Shown here: one piece after another, positions 16,921-22,247 of the stretch
Layout of the letters: each line of letters begins with the position of its first letter
Position numbering within the stretch: position 1 is the first letter of the stretch
Source: Paludibacteraceae bacterium
GTDB lineage: Bacteria > Bacteroidota > Bacteroidia > Bacteroidales > Paludibacteraceae
Reading direction: 5' to 3'
NCBI GenBank assembly: GCA_023227695.1
Contig: JALNVE010000010.1
Location: 1 to 22,552 of the forward strand
DNA: 22,552 nucleotides
Position numbers and translations under genes: made by a program
The notes under the pieces: generated by a model
What the model was told of the DNA's origin: nothing
The model's input: the letters and a program-made list of their open reading frames with translations, nothing else
Database searches by the model: none

Positions 16921-17050
16921 ACCAGCGGAATTTATTCCGCTAAGAAATTTGTGTAAAATACATGATACCACCTATCTTCAAGATAACGAACCTAAACTTC
17001 AAAAAATCAAAGACCATAAATAAAAAATAATTCGTGACAATTCGTGTTTT
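16921..17050 (-). repeat. Right terminal inverted repeat of the GxxExxY cassette
   Basis: Components are a perfect hairpin AGCGGAAT/ATTCCGCT at 16924-16941, the 16-mer GTGTAAAATACATGAT at 16951-16966 (the exact reverse complement of the left 16-mer), and abutting decamers AATTCGTGAC (17029-17038) and AATTCGTGTT (17039-17048). Read on the minus strand, the hairpin is followed by TGGT, compared with AGGT on the left. The hairpin arms differ from the left copy at the inner pairs yet stay complementary. Confidence 0.75.
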
Positions 17051-17125
17051 AACCATTTAAAAAAACAGAATACATACATCCTCTTAATTTGCAATTTTTA
17101 TTAATATTTTAACCAATTTCATAGC

Positions 17126-17133
17126 TATCTTTG
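17126..17133 (+). promoter_or_regulatory. -7 element abutting the recF start codon
   Basis: TATCTTTG followed by C is a good TAnnTTTG box, but it ends only 5 nt before the recF ATG (17139). If used, transcription would begin at or within a base or two of the start codon. No clear -33 TTTG is present at the expected spacing. Confidence 0.45.
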
Positions 17134-17138
17134 CAGGG

Positions 17139-18248
17139 ATGTATTTACAGCATCTGACCATATTGAATTACAAAAATATAAGGGAAGCTGACTTATGTTT
17201 TTCTCCGAAGATTAATTGTTTTATCGGCAACAACGGTGTGGGCAAAACCAATCTTTTGGATGCGGTCTACTATTTGTCATTCTGCAAAAGTCACTCCAAC
17301 TCCATCGACGCACAAAACATCACACACGAAGAGAATTTCTTTGTGCTCAACGGTTTTTACGACAAAGAGGAAATTGAAACGGACATATACTGCGGACTGA
17401 AACGCAGGCAGAAAAAGCAATTCAAACGTGACAAGAAAGAGTACGAAAAACTTTCCGATCACATCGGTCTGATTCCTTTGGTACTCGTCTCGCCAGACGA
17501 TTCGGATCTCATCTCCGGAGGCAGCGACGAACGCCGAAAATTCACTGACGGCTTCATTTCCCAATACGACAAGGCTTACCTCAACGCACTGCTTTCGTAC
17601 AATAAAGCGGTGATGCAACGTAACGCACTGATCAAATCGGAATGTGCAGACGACGCGCTTTTCGACATTTGGGAAGAACAGATGCAACAAAACGGCGATT
17701 ACATCTTTAAAAAGAGGAACGAATTCATTCAAGAGTTCCTCCCCTATTTCCAAGAGTTTCACTCATTCATATCGCAAGACAAAGAGTCGGTTGAGTTATC
17801 TTACCATTCTCAACTACAAAGCGAAAAGAGCTTGAGCGTGCTTCTGAAGGAGAGCAGGCAGAGAGACCAACTCATTGGATACACAACCCAAGGCATACAC
17901 AAAGACGATTTAGAGATGACAATGGGCGGAATTCCGATTAAGCGGATCGGGTCGCAAGGTCAGAACAAGACCTACCTCATCGCTTTGAAACTAGCTCAAT
18001 TTGATTTTCTTCAAAGAATCGGTTCAACAAAGCCCATTCTTTTGTTCGATGATATTTTCGACAAGTTGGACACCCACCGCTTGCAACAGATTATTCTACT
18101 ACTGAAAAACAACCGTTTCGGTCAAGTTTTCATCTCCGACACGAACCGTGAGCACATCTCTAATATTCTGAAAGAATCAGGATGCGCTTATCATATATAT
18201 TCTGTAGACAACGGAGAGATTACTCTTTCCGAAAAACAAGAGGATTAG
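17139..18248 (+). CDS. recF: DNA replication/repair protein RecF
   Basis: RecF is a cytoplasmic SMC-like ATPase that works with RecO and RecR to load RecA onto gapped DNA. The 369 residues match the family length. Motifs are the N-terminal MYLQHLTILNYKNI strand, Walker A GNNGVGKT at 30-37, DAVYYLSFCKSH at 41-52, HIGLIPLVLVSPDD at 108-121, ERRKFTDGFISQYD at 131-144, the ABC signature GSQGQNKT at 271-278, Walker B ILLFDDIFDKLD at 300-311 and a C-terminal D-loop/switch strand VFISDTN. The start is firm because the N-terminal motif begins at residue 1. It heads an operon: the DciA-like gene starts 3 nt after the stop and a thioesterase 9 nt later. Pairing of recF with a DUF721/DciA-like gene also occurs around bacterial replication loci, so a replication-linked operon is a reasonable inference. 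Confidence 0.96.
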   Translation: MYLQHLTILNYKNIREADLCFSPKINCFIGNNGVGKTNLLDAVYYLSFCKSHSNSIDAQNITHEENFFVLNGFYDKEEIETDIYCGLKRRQKKQFKRDKKEYEKLSDHIGLIPLVLVSPDDSDLISGGSDERRKFTDGFISQYDKAYLNALLSYNKAVMQRNALIKSECADDALFDIWEEQMQQNGDYIFKKRNEFIQEFLPYFQEFHSFISQDKESVELSYHSQLQSEKSLSVLLKESRQRDQLIGYTTQGIHKDDLEMTMGGIPIKRIGSQGQNKTYLIALKLAQFDFLQRIGSTKPILLFDDIFDKLDTHRLQQIILLLKNNRFGQVFISDTNREHISNILKESGCAYHIYSVDNGEITLSEKQED

Positions 18249-18251
18249 ACT

Positions 18252-18542
18252 ATGCAAAGACAAAACATACAATCATTAGGAGATATATTAAAGCAGGTTT
18301 TGAAGGAGCAACACCTTGACACCAAACTTTACGAAATGCAATTGATTGATGCATGGTACAAAACATTGGGTTCGACCGTAAAAAAATATACGACCAATAT
18401 TTATGTGAACGACAAAAAGCTGTTTGTGAAGCTTAACTCATCCGTTCTGAAAAATGATCTGATGATGTCACGATCAGCACTCGTCACTGCTCTCAATAAT
18501 AAAATTGGAGTTACAGTAATTAACGAAATCATATTTATATAA
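18252..18542 (+). CDS. DUF721/DciA-like protein
   Basis: This 96-residue cytoplasmic protein shows the DUF721 (PF05258) pattern: an N-terminal helix SLGDILKQVLKEQHLD, then LIDAWYKTLGSTVKKYTTNIYVNDKKLFVKLNSSVLKNDL (given in two pieces, 31-51 and 52-69), and a short C-terminal strand region. The core W-x3-LG and L-x-V-x-x-x-S-x-x-x-x-x-L features are those of the DciA KH-like domain. DciA is the ancestral loader partner of the replicative helicase DnaB; whether this short Bacteroidota version does that job is inference. It starts 3 nt after the recF stop and is surely cotranscribed with it. Without the family pattern it would be a hypothetical protein. Confidence 0.8.
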   Translation: MQRQNIQSLGDILKQVLKEQHLDTKLYEMQLIDAWYKTLGSTVKKYTTNIYVNDKKLFVKLNSSVLKNDLMMSRSALVTALNNKIGVTVINEIIFI

Positions 18543-18551
18543 TCATACGAT

Positions 18552-18986
18552 ATGTTAGAATTAGACAACATCGAATTCAACCATTCCGAGAAAATTCAAA
18601 TGCGTTTCAACGATATAGATGTGCTCGGTCATGTCAACAACGCCATTCAGATCACCTACTTCGATTACGGGAAGGTGCATTATTTCGAGTCTTTAAAAAA
18701 GCAGATAATCGACTGGAGCGGTTCCGATTTGGTCATGGTTCACTTCGAAGTAGACTTCATGGAGCCTATCTTCCGTGGCAACAACATTGAAGTAAAGACC
18801 AAAGTATACGAAATCGGAAACAAAAGTGTCAAACTAGTTCAGATTCTTCAAGACGAAACGACAGGACATATCAAATCTGTTTGTCGTTCTGTAATGTGTG
18901 GATTCGACGCCAAGACAAACGAATCTATCATCATCTCAGACGAGTGGAGAAATTTGATTCAGAAATTCGAGAAGTTCAGACCTTGA
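18552..18986 (+). CDS. 4HBT-family acyl-CoA thioesterase
   Basis: The 144-residue protein has the hot-dog-fold thioesterase signature MRFNDIDVLGHVNNA (17-31), in which D23 of DxxGHVNN is the expected catalytic aspartate, followed by a helix with FDYGKVHYFESL (37-48) and strands VMVHFEVDFMEPIF (61-74) and VKLVQILQDE. Length and motif fit the YbgC/4-hydroxybenzoyl-CoA thioesterase group, which hydrolyses acyl-CoA thioesters in the cytoplasm. The acyl substrate cannot be read from sequence. It is the third gene of the recF operon, 9 nt after the DciA-like stop; this coupling to DNA metabolism genes has no evident functional logic and may only reflect shared transcription. Confidence 0.85.
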   Translation: MLELDNIEFNHSEKIQMRFNDIDVLGHVNNAIQITYFDYGKVHYFESLKKQIIDWSGSDLVMVHFEVDFMEPIFRGNNIEVKTKVYEIGNKSVKLVQILQDETTGHIKSVCRSVMCGFDAKTNESIIISDEWRNLIQKFEKFRP

Positions 18987-19071
18987 AAACGTATCTGAAA
19001 TGAATGAGATGACAGACAACTAATCCATGTCAATTTTATTGTATATTTTACACAAAAAAGCATCAGAAATC

Positions 19072-19102
19072 TTGCTTCTAACGGAATCAACAGTTATATT
19101 TG
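19072..19102 (+). promoter_or_regulatory. Strong Bacteroidota-type promoter of the 96-aa secreted protein
   Basis: TTG (19072-19074), a 20-bp spacer and TATATTTG (19095-19102) match the consensus at both boxes. This places the start codon downstream, at 19117 or 19126, and rules out the longer frame from 19027. Confidence 0.7.
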
Positions 19103-19125
19103 CAAGTGAATCTAAAATGTATATA

Positions 19126-19416
19126 ATGAAGCATCTTATACTTTTCATATTATTCTCACTTACTTTTTCTTTAGGCAATGCTTATGCTGAAGGTCAATCG
19201 AAAGAGCCGCAGGAAATTTCCGTTAGCGTCTCCGACAACAGACTTTACATCATTGGAGCCGCACAAGGTTCAAGCATAACTATCAAAAACATGTTGGGAG
19301 AAAAAGTATTTATGGGAGTCATTAAAAATGACAAAGACATTTACGATTTGAATCTGAAAAGCGGTTTTTACATTGTTCAAATCGGCGATGTACTTAAAAG
19401 AATTATTGTAAAATAA
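19126..19416 (+). CDS. Small secreted protein: signal peptide plus type IX sorting-like domain
   Basis: Starting at 19126 the product has 96 residues: a signal peptide (MKHLILFILFSLTFSLGNAYA), a short EGQSKEPQE linker, and a ~65-residue domain reading SVSDNRLYIIGAAQGSSITI, then KNMLGEKVFMG, then YDLNLKSGFYIVQIGD and a closing RIIVK. This is the pattern of the Por/type IX secretion C-terminal sorting domain, with GxxV and LxxGxYIVxI strands ending in a basic K-x-x-x-K-type tail, but with no cargo domain before it. An alternative start at 19117 adds MYI. The 19027 start is excluded by the promoter at 19072-19102. A perfect hairpin terminator follows, so it is transcribed alone. Function is unknown; it could be a stand-alone periplasmic or surface beta-sandwich or a relic of a longer exported protein. 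Confidence 0.7.
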   Translation: MKHLILFILFSLTFSLGNAYAEGQSKEPQEISVSVSDNRLYIIGAAQGSSITIKNMLGEKVFMGVIKNDKDIYDLNLKSGFYIVQIGDVLKRIIVK

Positions 19417-19437
19417 AGGTGACATTCACTACTTGAG

Positions 19438-19476
19438 AAAGAATCCAAGGTCTGATCATGGTCTTGGATTCTTTTT
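19438..19476 (+). terminator. Rho-independent terminator after the 96-aa secreted protein
   Basis: AAAGAATCCAAG (19438-19449) pairs perfectly with CTTGGATTCTTT (19463-19474) around a 13-nt loop, and the right arm runs into TTTTT. The ATG at 19458 lies in the loop, which argues against translation of DUF4105 starting there. Confidence 0.85.
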
Positions 19477-19514
19477 GTAAGGAGGAAATCCAAAACTCAA
19501 AAAAATTGTCAATC

Positions 19515-20705
19515 ATGAGACAACTGATTCTATCCATCATCCTAGCATTTTGCACAGCTTTTAGTTCATTTGCACAAAATACAGATCAGAAAACAGTCAG
19601 CCTAATCACTAGCACGCCGTCAGATCTAGCGGTTTTTACAGTATGGGGGCACACTGCCATCAGAATCCAAGACCCAAGCATCGGTCTGGACGTTATGTTC
19701 AACTACGGAATATTTTCTTTCCACAAGGGATTTTATTATAAGTTTGTCAAAGGTGAGACAGATTACAAGTTGGCCATCCAGAGCATACCTGGGACAATGG
19801 AAGAGGTAGCTGAGAAAAACTCGTACATGTACGAGCAAGTTCTCAACTTGACAAAAGAAGAAAAAGAGGAAATCATTCAAGCATTATATATTAATGTACG
19901 ACCCGAAAACAGATATTATAGGTATAATTTCTTTTACGACAACTGCGCAACCCGACCAAGGGAACTGATAGAAAAAGTAACCGGGGGACTCACCTATGCT
20001 ACTATAGGAAACAAGATGACTTATCGAGAAATCATTCACGAAAGGTTGGCCAACATGAAATGGTTTGCTCTCGGAATCGATTTGTGTTTGGGCAGTCCAA
20101 CAGACAATGTGGTACCAGATTCCGACATGACGTTTCTTCCTGTCGAATTAATGTCCGTTTTCGAATCTGCAAAAAAGACAAACGGCGAGTCTATCGTAAA
20201 AGAGACAAAGACTCTATATACACCTATTCAAAAAACAGAAGAAAAAGACTTAGGATCAAGGGTGTCTCCTATCCTTGCCTGCTGGATTTTCTTAGCATTG
20301 ATTGTTGCCCACACCCTATTTTATAATTATAAAAAGAAAAATGATTTGTGGTTTGACATTACACTTTGGGCTATTGCAGGTTTAATTGGATCCGTACTAT
20401 TTTTTCTGGCATTTTTCTCCGTACATCCATCCACCAATCCAAACTTCAACCTATTATGTTTAAATCCACTTCAGCTACTTTTTGCCATATTGGCACCTTT
20501 CAAAGCTCTGAAAGAAAAATTAAGATATTATCAGATGGCCAACTTGTCACTCATCTTGATTGCCATTATCGGCTGGCCCATATTGCCACAAAAGTTCAAC
20601 CCAGCCGTTTTCCCACTTATGATTGCACTAGCAATCAGGGCATTGAATTACATTATGCCACTCCACGAACTTGTTAAGAAATACTCAAAAACAAAAAAAT
20701 TATAA
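19515..20705 (+). CDS. DUF4105 (Lnb N-terminal periplasmic domain) membrane protein
   Basis: From ATG 19515 the protein has 396 residues: a signal peptide (MRQLILSIILAFCTAFSSFA, 1-20), a periplasmic DUF4105/Lnb_N domain (~25-190), and about five hydrophobic C-terminal segments (~251-270, 283-303, 314-332, 343-358, 363-380). Landmarks in the domain are VWGHTAIRI with H46, FNYGIFSF at 62-69, FVKGETDY, and the conserved FFYDNCATRPRE with N142 and C143. The H and C suggest a cysteine-hydrolase-like site, but no activity is established for this family that I know of. The upstream ATG at 19458 sits in the loop of a terminator, and the 19515 start yields a clean signal peptide with an AAGGAGG-like sequence ~30 nt upstream. 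No promoter was recognised between terminator and start, so expression may rely on readthrough or an unseen site. Confidence 0.85.
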   Translation: MRQLILSIILAFCTAFSSFAQNTDQKTVSLITSTPSDLAVFTVWGHTAIRIQDPSIGLDVMFNYGIFSFHKGFYYKFVKGETDYKLAIQSIPGTMEEVAEKNSYMYEQVLNLTKEEKEEIIQALYINVRPENRYYRYNFFYDNCATRPRELIEKVTGGLTYATIGNKMTYREIIHERLANMKWFALGIDLCLGSPTDNVVPDSDMTFLPVELMSVFESAKKTNGESIVKETKTLYTPIQKTEEKDLGSRVSPILACWIFLALIVAHTLFYNYKKKNDLWFDITLWAIAGLIGSVLFFLAFFSVHPSTNPNFNLLCLNPLQLLFAILAPFKALKEKLRYYQMANLSLILIAIIGWPILPQKFNPAVFPLMIALAIRALNYIMPLHELVKKYSKTKKL

Positions 20706-20711
20706 ACAGGC

Positions 20712-20741
20712 TTGATTTTTCAGAACAATAAACTAATTTTG
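20712..20741 (+). promoter_or_regulatory. Promoter of the twin-lipoprotein operon
   Basis: TTG (20712-20714), a 19-bp spacer and TAATTTTG (20734-20741) match the Bacteroidota consensus at both boxes. The start of transcription would be near 20748, about 46 nt before the first ATG. Confidence 0.65.
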
Positions 20742-20793
20742 CATAGTTTTTGCCGTATAGATAAAAACACAAACAACAAAAAACGTTCATAAA

Positions 20794-20922
20794 ATGAAAG
20801 CTATTAAATTTATTCTTGTAGCAGCAACCCTAATCGCACTTATGGGTTCATGTAAATCAAAAGCTTGTCCTGGATATGGAGAGGTTCAAAACGACCAACA
20901 ACAAACAGAACAAAAGGCATAA
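20794..20922 (+). CDS. Tiny lipoprotein (42 aa), first of a pair
   Basis: MKAIKFILVAATLIALMGSC ends in a lipobox (L-M-G-S-C) with lipidation expected at Cys20, leaving a mature peptide of only ~23 residues: CKSKACPGYGEV followed by a Gln/Asn-rich tail NDQQQTEQKA. It has its own promoter and abuts the next gene (TAA then ATG without a gap). The shared C-K-S-x-x-C-x-x-x-YG layout with its neighbour suggests an ancient duplication. Many Bacteroidota genomes carry such unannotated short lipoproteins; function is unknown. Export to the membrane is inferred from the signal and lipobox. Confidence 0.7.
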   Translation: MKAIKFILVAATLIALMGSCKSKACPGYGEVQNDQQQTEQKA

Positions 20923-21069
20923 ATGAATCAGTTTGTAAGATATATAAAGATTACGATTGCTCTTGTGATGCTAGCATTAGCTGCAAGCGCATGCAAATCT
21001 TCTTCTTGCGGATGTGACACTTATGGCGACTTATATAAAAAAATGAATCAGGCGGAAACACTTGCCTGA
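20923..21069 (+). CDS. Tiny lipoprotein (48 aa), second of a pair
   Basis: The ATG follows the stop of the preceding lipoprotein directly. MNQFVRYIKITIALVMLAL begins the signal and A-A-S-A-C is the lipobox (Cys24); the mature part CKSSSCGCDTYGDLYKK plus MNQAETLA has three further-spaced cysteines. Its C-K-S-S-S-C-G-C-x-x-YG core parallels C-K-S-K-A-C-P-G-YG of the first gene. The stop codon lies within the right arm of a terminator hairpin, so the end of the gene and the terminator overlap. Function is unknown; the Cys pairs hint at metal or disulfide chemistry, but this is speculative. Confidence 0.68.
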   Translation: MNQFVRYIKITIALVMLALAASACKSSSCGCDTYGDLYKKMNQAETLA

Positions 21070-21076
21070 TTTTTTA
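21046..21076 (+). terminator. Terminator overlapping the end of the second lipoprotein
   Basis: AATCAGGC (21046-21053) pairs with GCCTGATT (21064-21071) around a 10-nt loop, followed by TTTTT. The right arm contains the TGA stop (21067-21069), so the left arm and loop are coding. Confidence 0.8.
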
Positions 21077-21122
21077 TTGTCATAAGTTAAGGCTATTTGT
21101 GAAATAAAAAACATCTTGCTTT

Positions 21123-21153
21123 TTTGAAATATCTTATAGTTTGACTATTTTTG
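21123..21153 (+). promoter_or_regulatory. Strong promoter of gapA
   Basis: TTTG (21123-21126), a 19-bp spacer and TATTTTTG (21146-21153) are a near-perfect Bacteroidota promoter. Transcription would start near 21160, about 34 nt before the ATG. Confidence 0.75.
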
Positions 21154-21193
21154 CATGTTAGAAAATTACTTTTAAATATAAATTCATAAGAAA

Positions 21194-22192
21194 ATGATTA
21201 AACTTGGTATTAACGGTTTCGGACGCATCGGACGTATGGTGTTCCGTGCAGCAGTTGAGAATTTCTCAAAAGACATTCAAGTTGTAGGTATCAATGACCT
21301 TTTGGATGCTGATTATTTGGCTTACATGCTTAAATACGATTCAGTACACGGTCGTTTTAACCACGATGTTAAAATTGAAGGCAACTTCTTGATCGTTGAC
21401 GGAAACAAGATCCAAGTCTTCGCTGAGAAAGATCCTTCTCAAATCACTTGGGGAGCTCTTAACACAGACGTAGTTGTTGAGTCTACTGGTTTCTTCTTGA
21501 CAGAGGAACTTGCAGCTGCTCACTTGCAAGCTGGTGCTAAGAAAGTTATCATGTCAGCTCCTTCTAAGGATGCAACTCCAATGTTCGTTTACGGTGTTAA
21601 CGATAAAGCTTATGCTGGACAGAAGATCATTTCTAATGCATCTTGTACTACTAACTGTTTGGCTCCTATCTCTAAGGTATTGAACGACAAGTTCGGTATC
21701 AAACGTGGTTTGATGACTACAGTTCACGCTGCAACTGCAACTCAGAAGACAGTTGACGGTCCTTCAAAGAAGGATTGGAGAGGTGGTCGTGGTATTCTTG
21801 AGAACATCATCCCTTCTTCTACTGGTGCTGCTAAGGCTGTAGGTAAAGTATTGCCTGAATTGAATGGCAAATTGACTGGCATGTCAATGCGTGTACCTAC
21901 TTCTGACGTTTCTGTTGTTGACTTGACAGTTGAGTTGGAAAAAGCAACTACATACGATGAGATCTGCGCAGCAATGAAGGCTGCTTCTGAAGGTGAATTG
22001 AAGGGCATCCTTGGATACACTGAAGAGGCTGTTGTTTCAACTGACTTCCGTGACGATTCTCGCACTTCAATCTTCGACGCAAAAGCTGGTATCCAATTGG
22101 ATCCTACTTTCGTTAAAGTTGTATCTTGGTATGACAATGAGTGGGGATATTCAAACAAAGTTTGTGAAATGGCTCGCGTTATCGCTAAGTAA
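21194..22192 (+). CDS. gapA: Glyceraldehyde-3-phosphate dehydrogenase (type I)
   Basis: The enzyme oxidises and phosphorylates glyceraldehyde 3-phosphate to 1,3-bisphosphoglycerate with NAD+ in glycolysis. The 332 residues have the expected length. The NAD-binding loop is NGFGRIGR (7-14), with a strand ending VGINDL (31-36) whose Asp favours NAD+. The active-site signature ASCTTNCL is at 149-156 with the catalytic Cys151, and His178 lies in TTVHAATATQ (175-184). The substrate-binding STGAAKAVG loop (209-217) and the C-terminal WYDNEWGYSNKV (312-323) are also present. Codon use is strongly biased to a few codons (GCT, GTT, GGT, AAG, ATC), unlike the giant HYR gene, consistent with high expression. 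It has its own strong promoter and a strong terminator, so it is monocistronic. Confidence 0.98.
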   Translation: MIKLGINGFGRIGRMVFRAAVENFSKDIQVVGINDLLDADYLAYMLKYDSVHGRFNHDVKIEGNFLIVDGNKIQVFAEKDPSQITWGALNTDVVVESTGFFLTEELAAAHLQAGAKKVIMSAPSKDATPMFVYGVNDKAYAGQKIISNASCTTNCLAPISKVLNDKFGIKRGLMTTVHAATATQKTVDGPSKKDWRGGRGILENIIPSSTGAAKAVGKVLPELNGKLTGMSMRVPTSDVSVVDLTVELEKATTYDEICAAMKAASEGELKGILGYTEEAVVSTDFRDDSRTSIFDAKAGIQLDPTFVKVVSWYDNEWGYSNKVCEMARVIAK

Positions 22193-22216
22193 TTTCCAAA
22201 TTTGGAATAAATCTAG

Positions 22217-22247
22217 GAAGGGTGCTTGGGGGCACCCTTCTTTTTTT
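22217..22247 (+). terminator. Strong Rho-independent terminator after gapA
   Basis: GAAGGGTGC (22217-22225) pairs perfectly with GCACCCTTC (22232-22240) around a TTGGGG loop, followed by seven T residues. Confidence 0.92.

Larger units (their letters stand above)
16231..17050 (-). mobile_element. GxxExxY nuclease-like cassette flanked by hairpin-bearing inverted repeats
   Basis: A ~820-bp unit sits between the purC terminator and the recF promoter. A single gene (GxxExxY, minus strand) is enclosed by two ~125-nt imperfect inverted repeats (16231-16356 and 16921-17050). From the outside in, each repeat has two AACACGAATT-like decamers, a diverged ~60-nt spacer, the identical 16-mer ATCATGTATTTTACAC, an AATTT-rich link, and a GCGG...CCGC hairpin with a TAA-containing loop followed by (A/T)GGT. 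No target-site duplication is obvious. The gene-in-paired-hairpins layout recalls REP/RAYT modules, but the enzyme is of a different fold. That it is or was mobile is inference. Confidence 0.55.

Noticed and set aside
16147..17138. Insertion sequence or tyrosine recombinase in the purC-recF gap
   Set aside because: No transposase or recombinase motifs; the only gene is the GxxExxY protein, and no target-site duplication was found.
17277..17762. 161-codon antisense frame within recF
   Set aside because: Shadow of recF, which has all family motifs; the antisense product has no recognisable features.
19010..19042. Possible terminator after the thioesterase (TGACA...TGTCA followed by a T-rich run)
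   Set aside because: Only a 5-bp stem with a 13-nt loop; too weak to call.
19027..19125. Upstream extension of the 96-aa secreted protein from ATG 19027
   Set aside because: It would begin upstream of the promoter boxes at 19072-19102 and would bury the signal peptide behind ~33 residues.
20060..20677. Plus-strand frames of 88 and 103 codons within the DUF4105 gene
   Set aside because: Out-of-frame shadows of the DUF4105 membrane protein.
21742..22158. 138-codon antisense frame within gapA
   Set aside because: Shadow caused by the strong codon bias of gapA.
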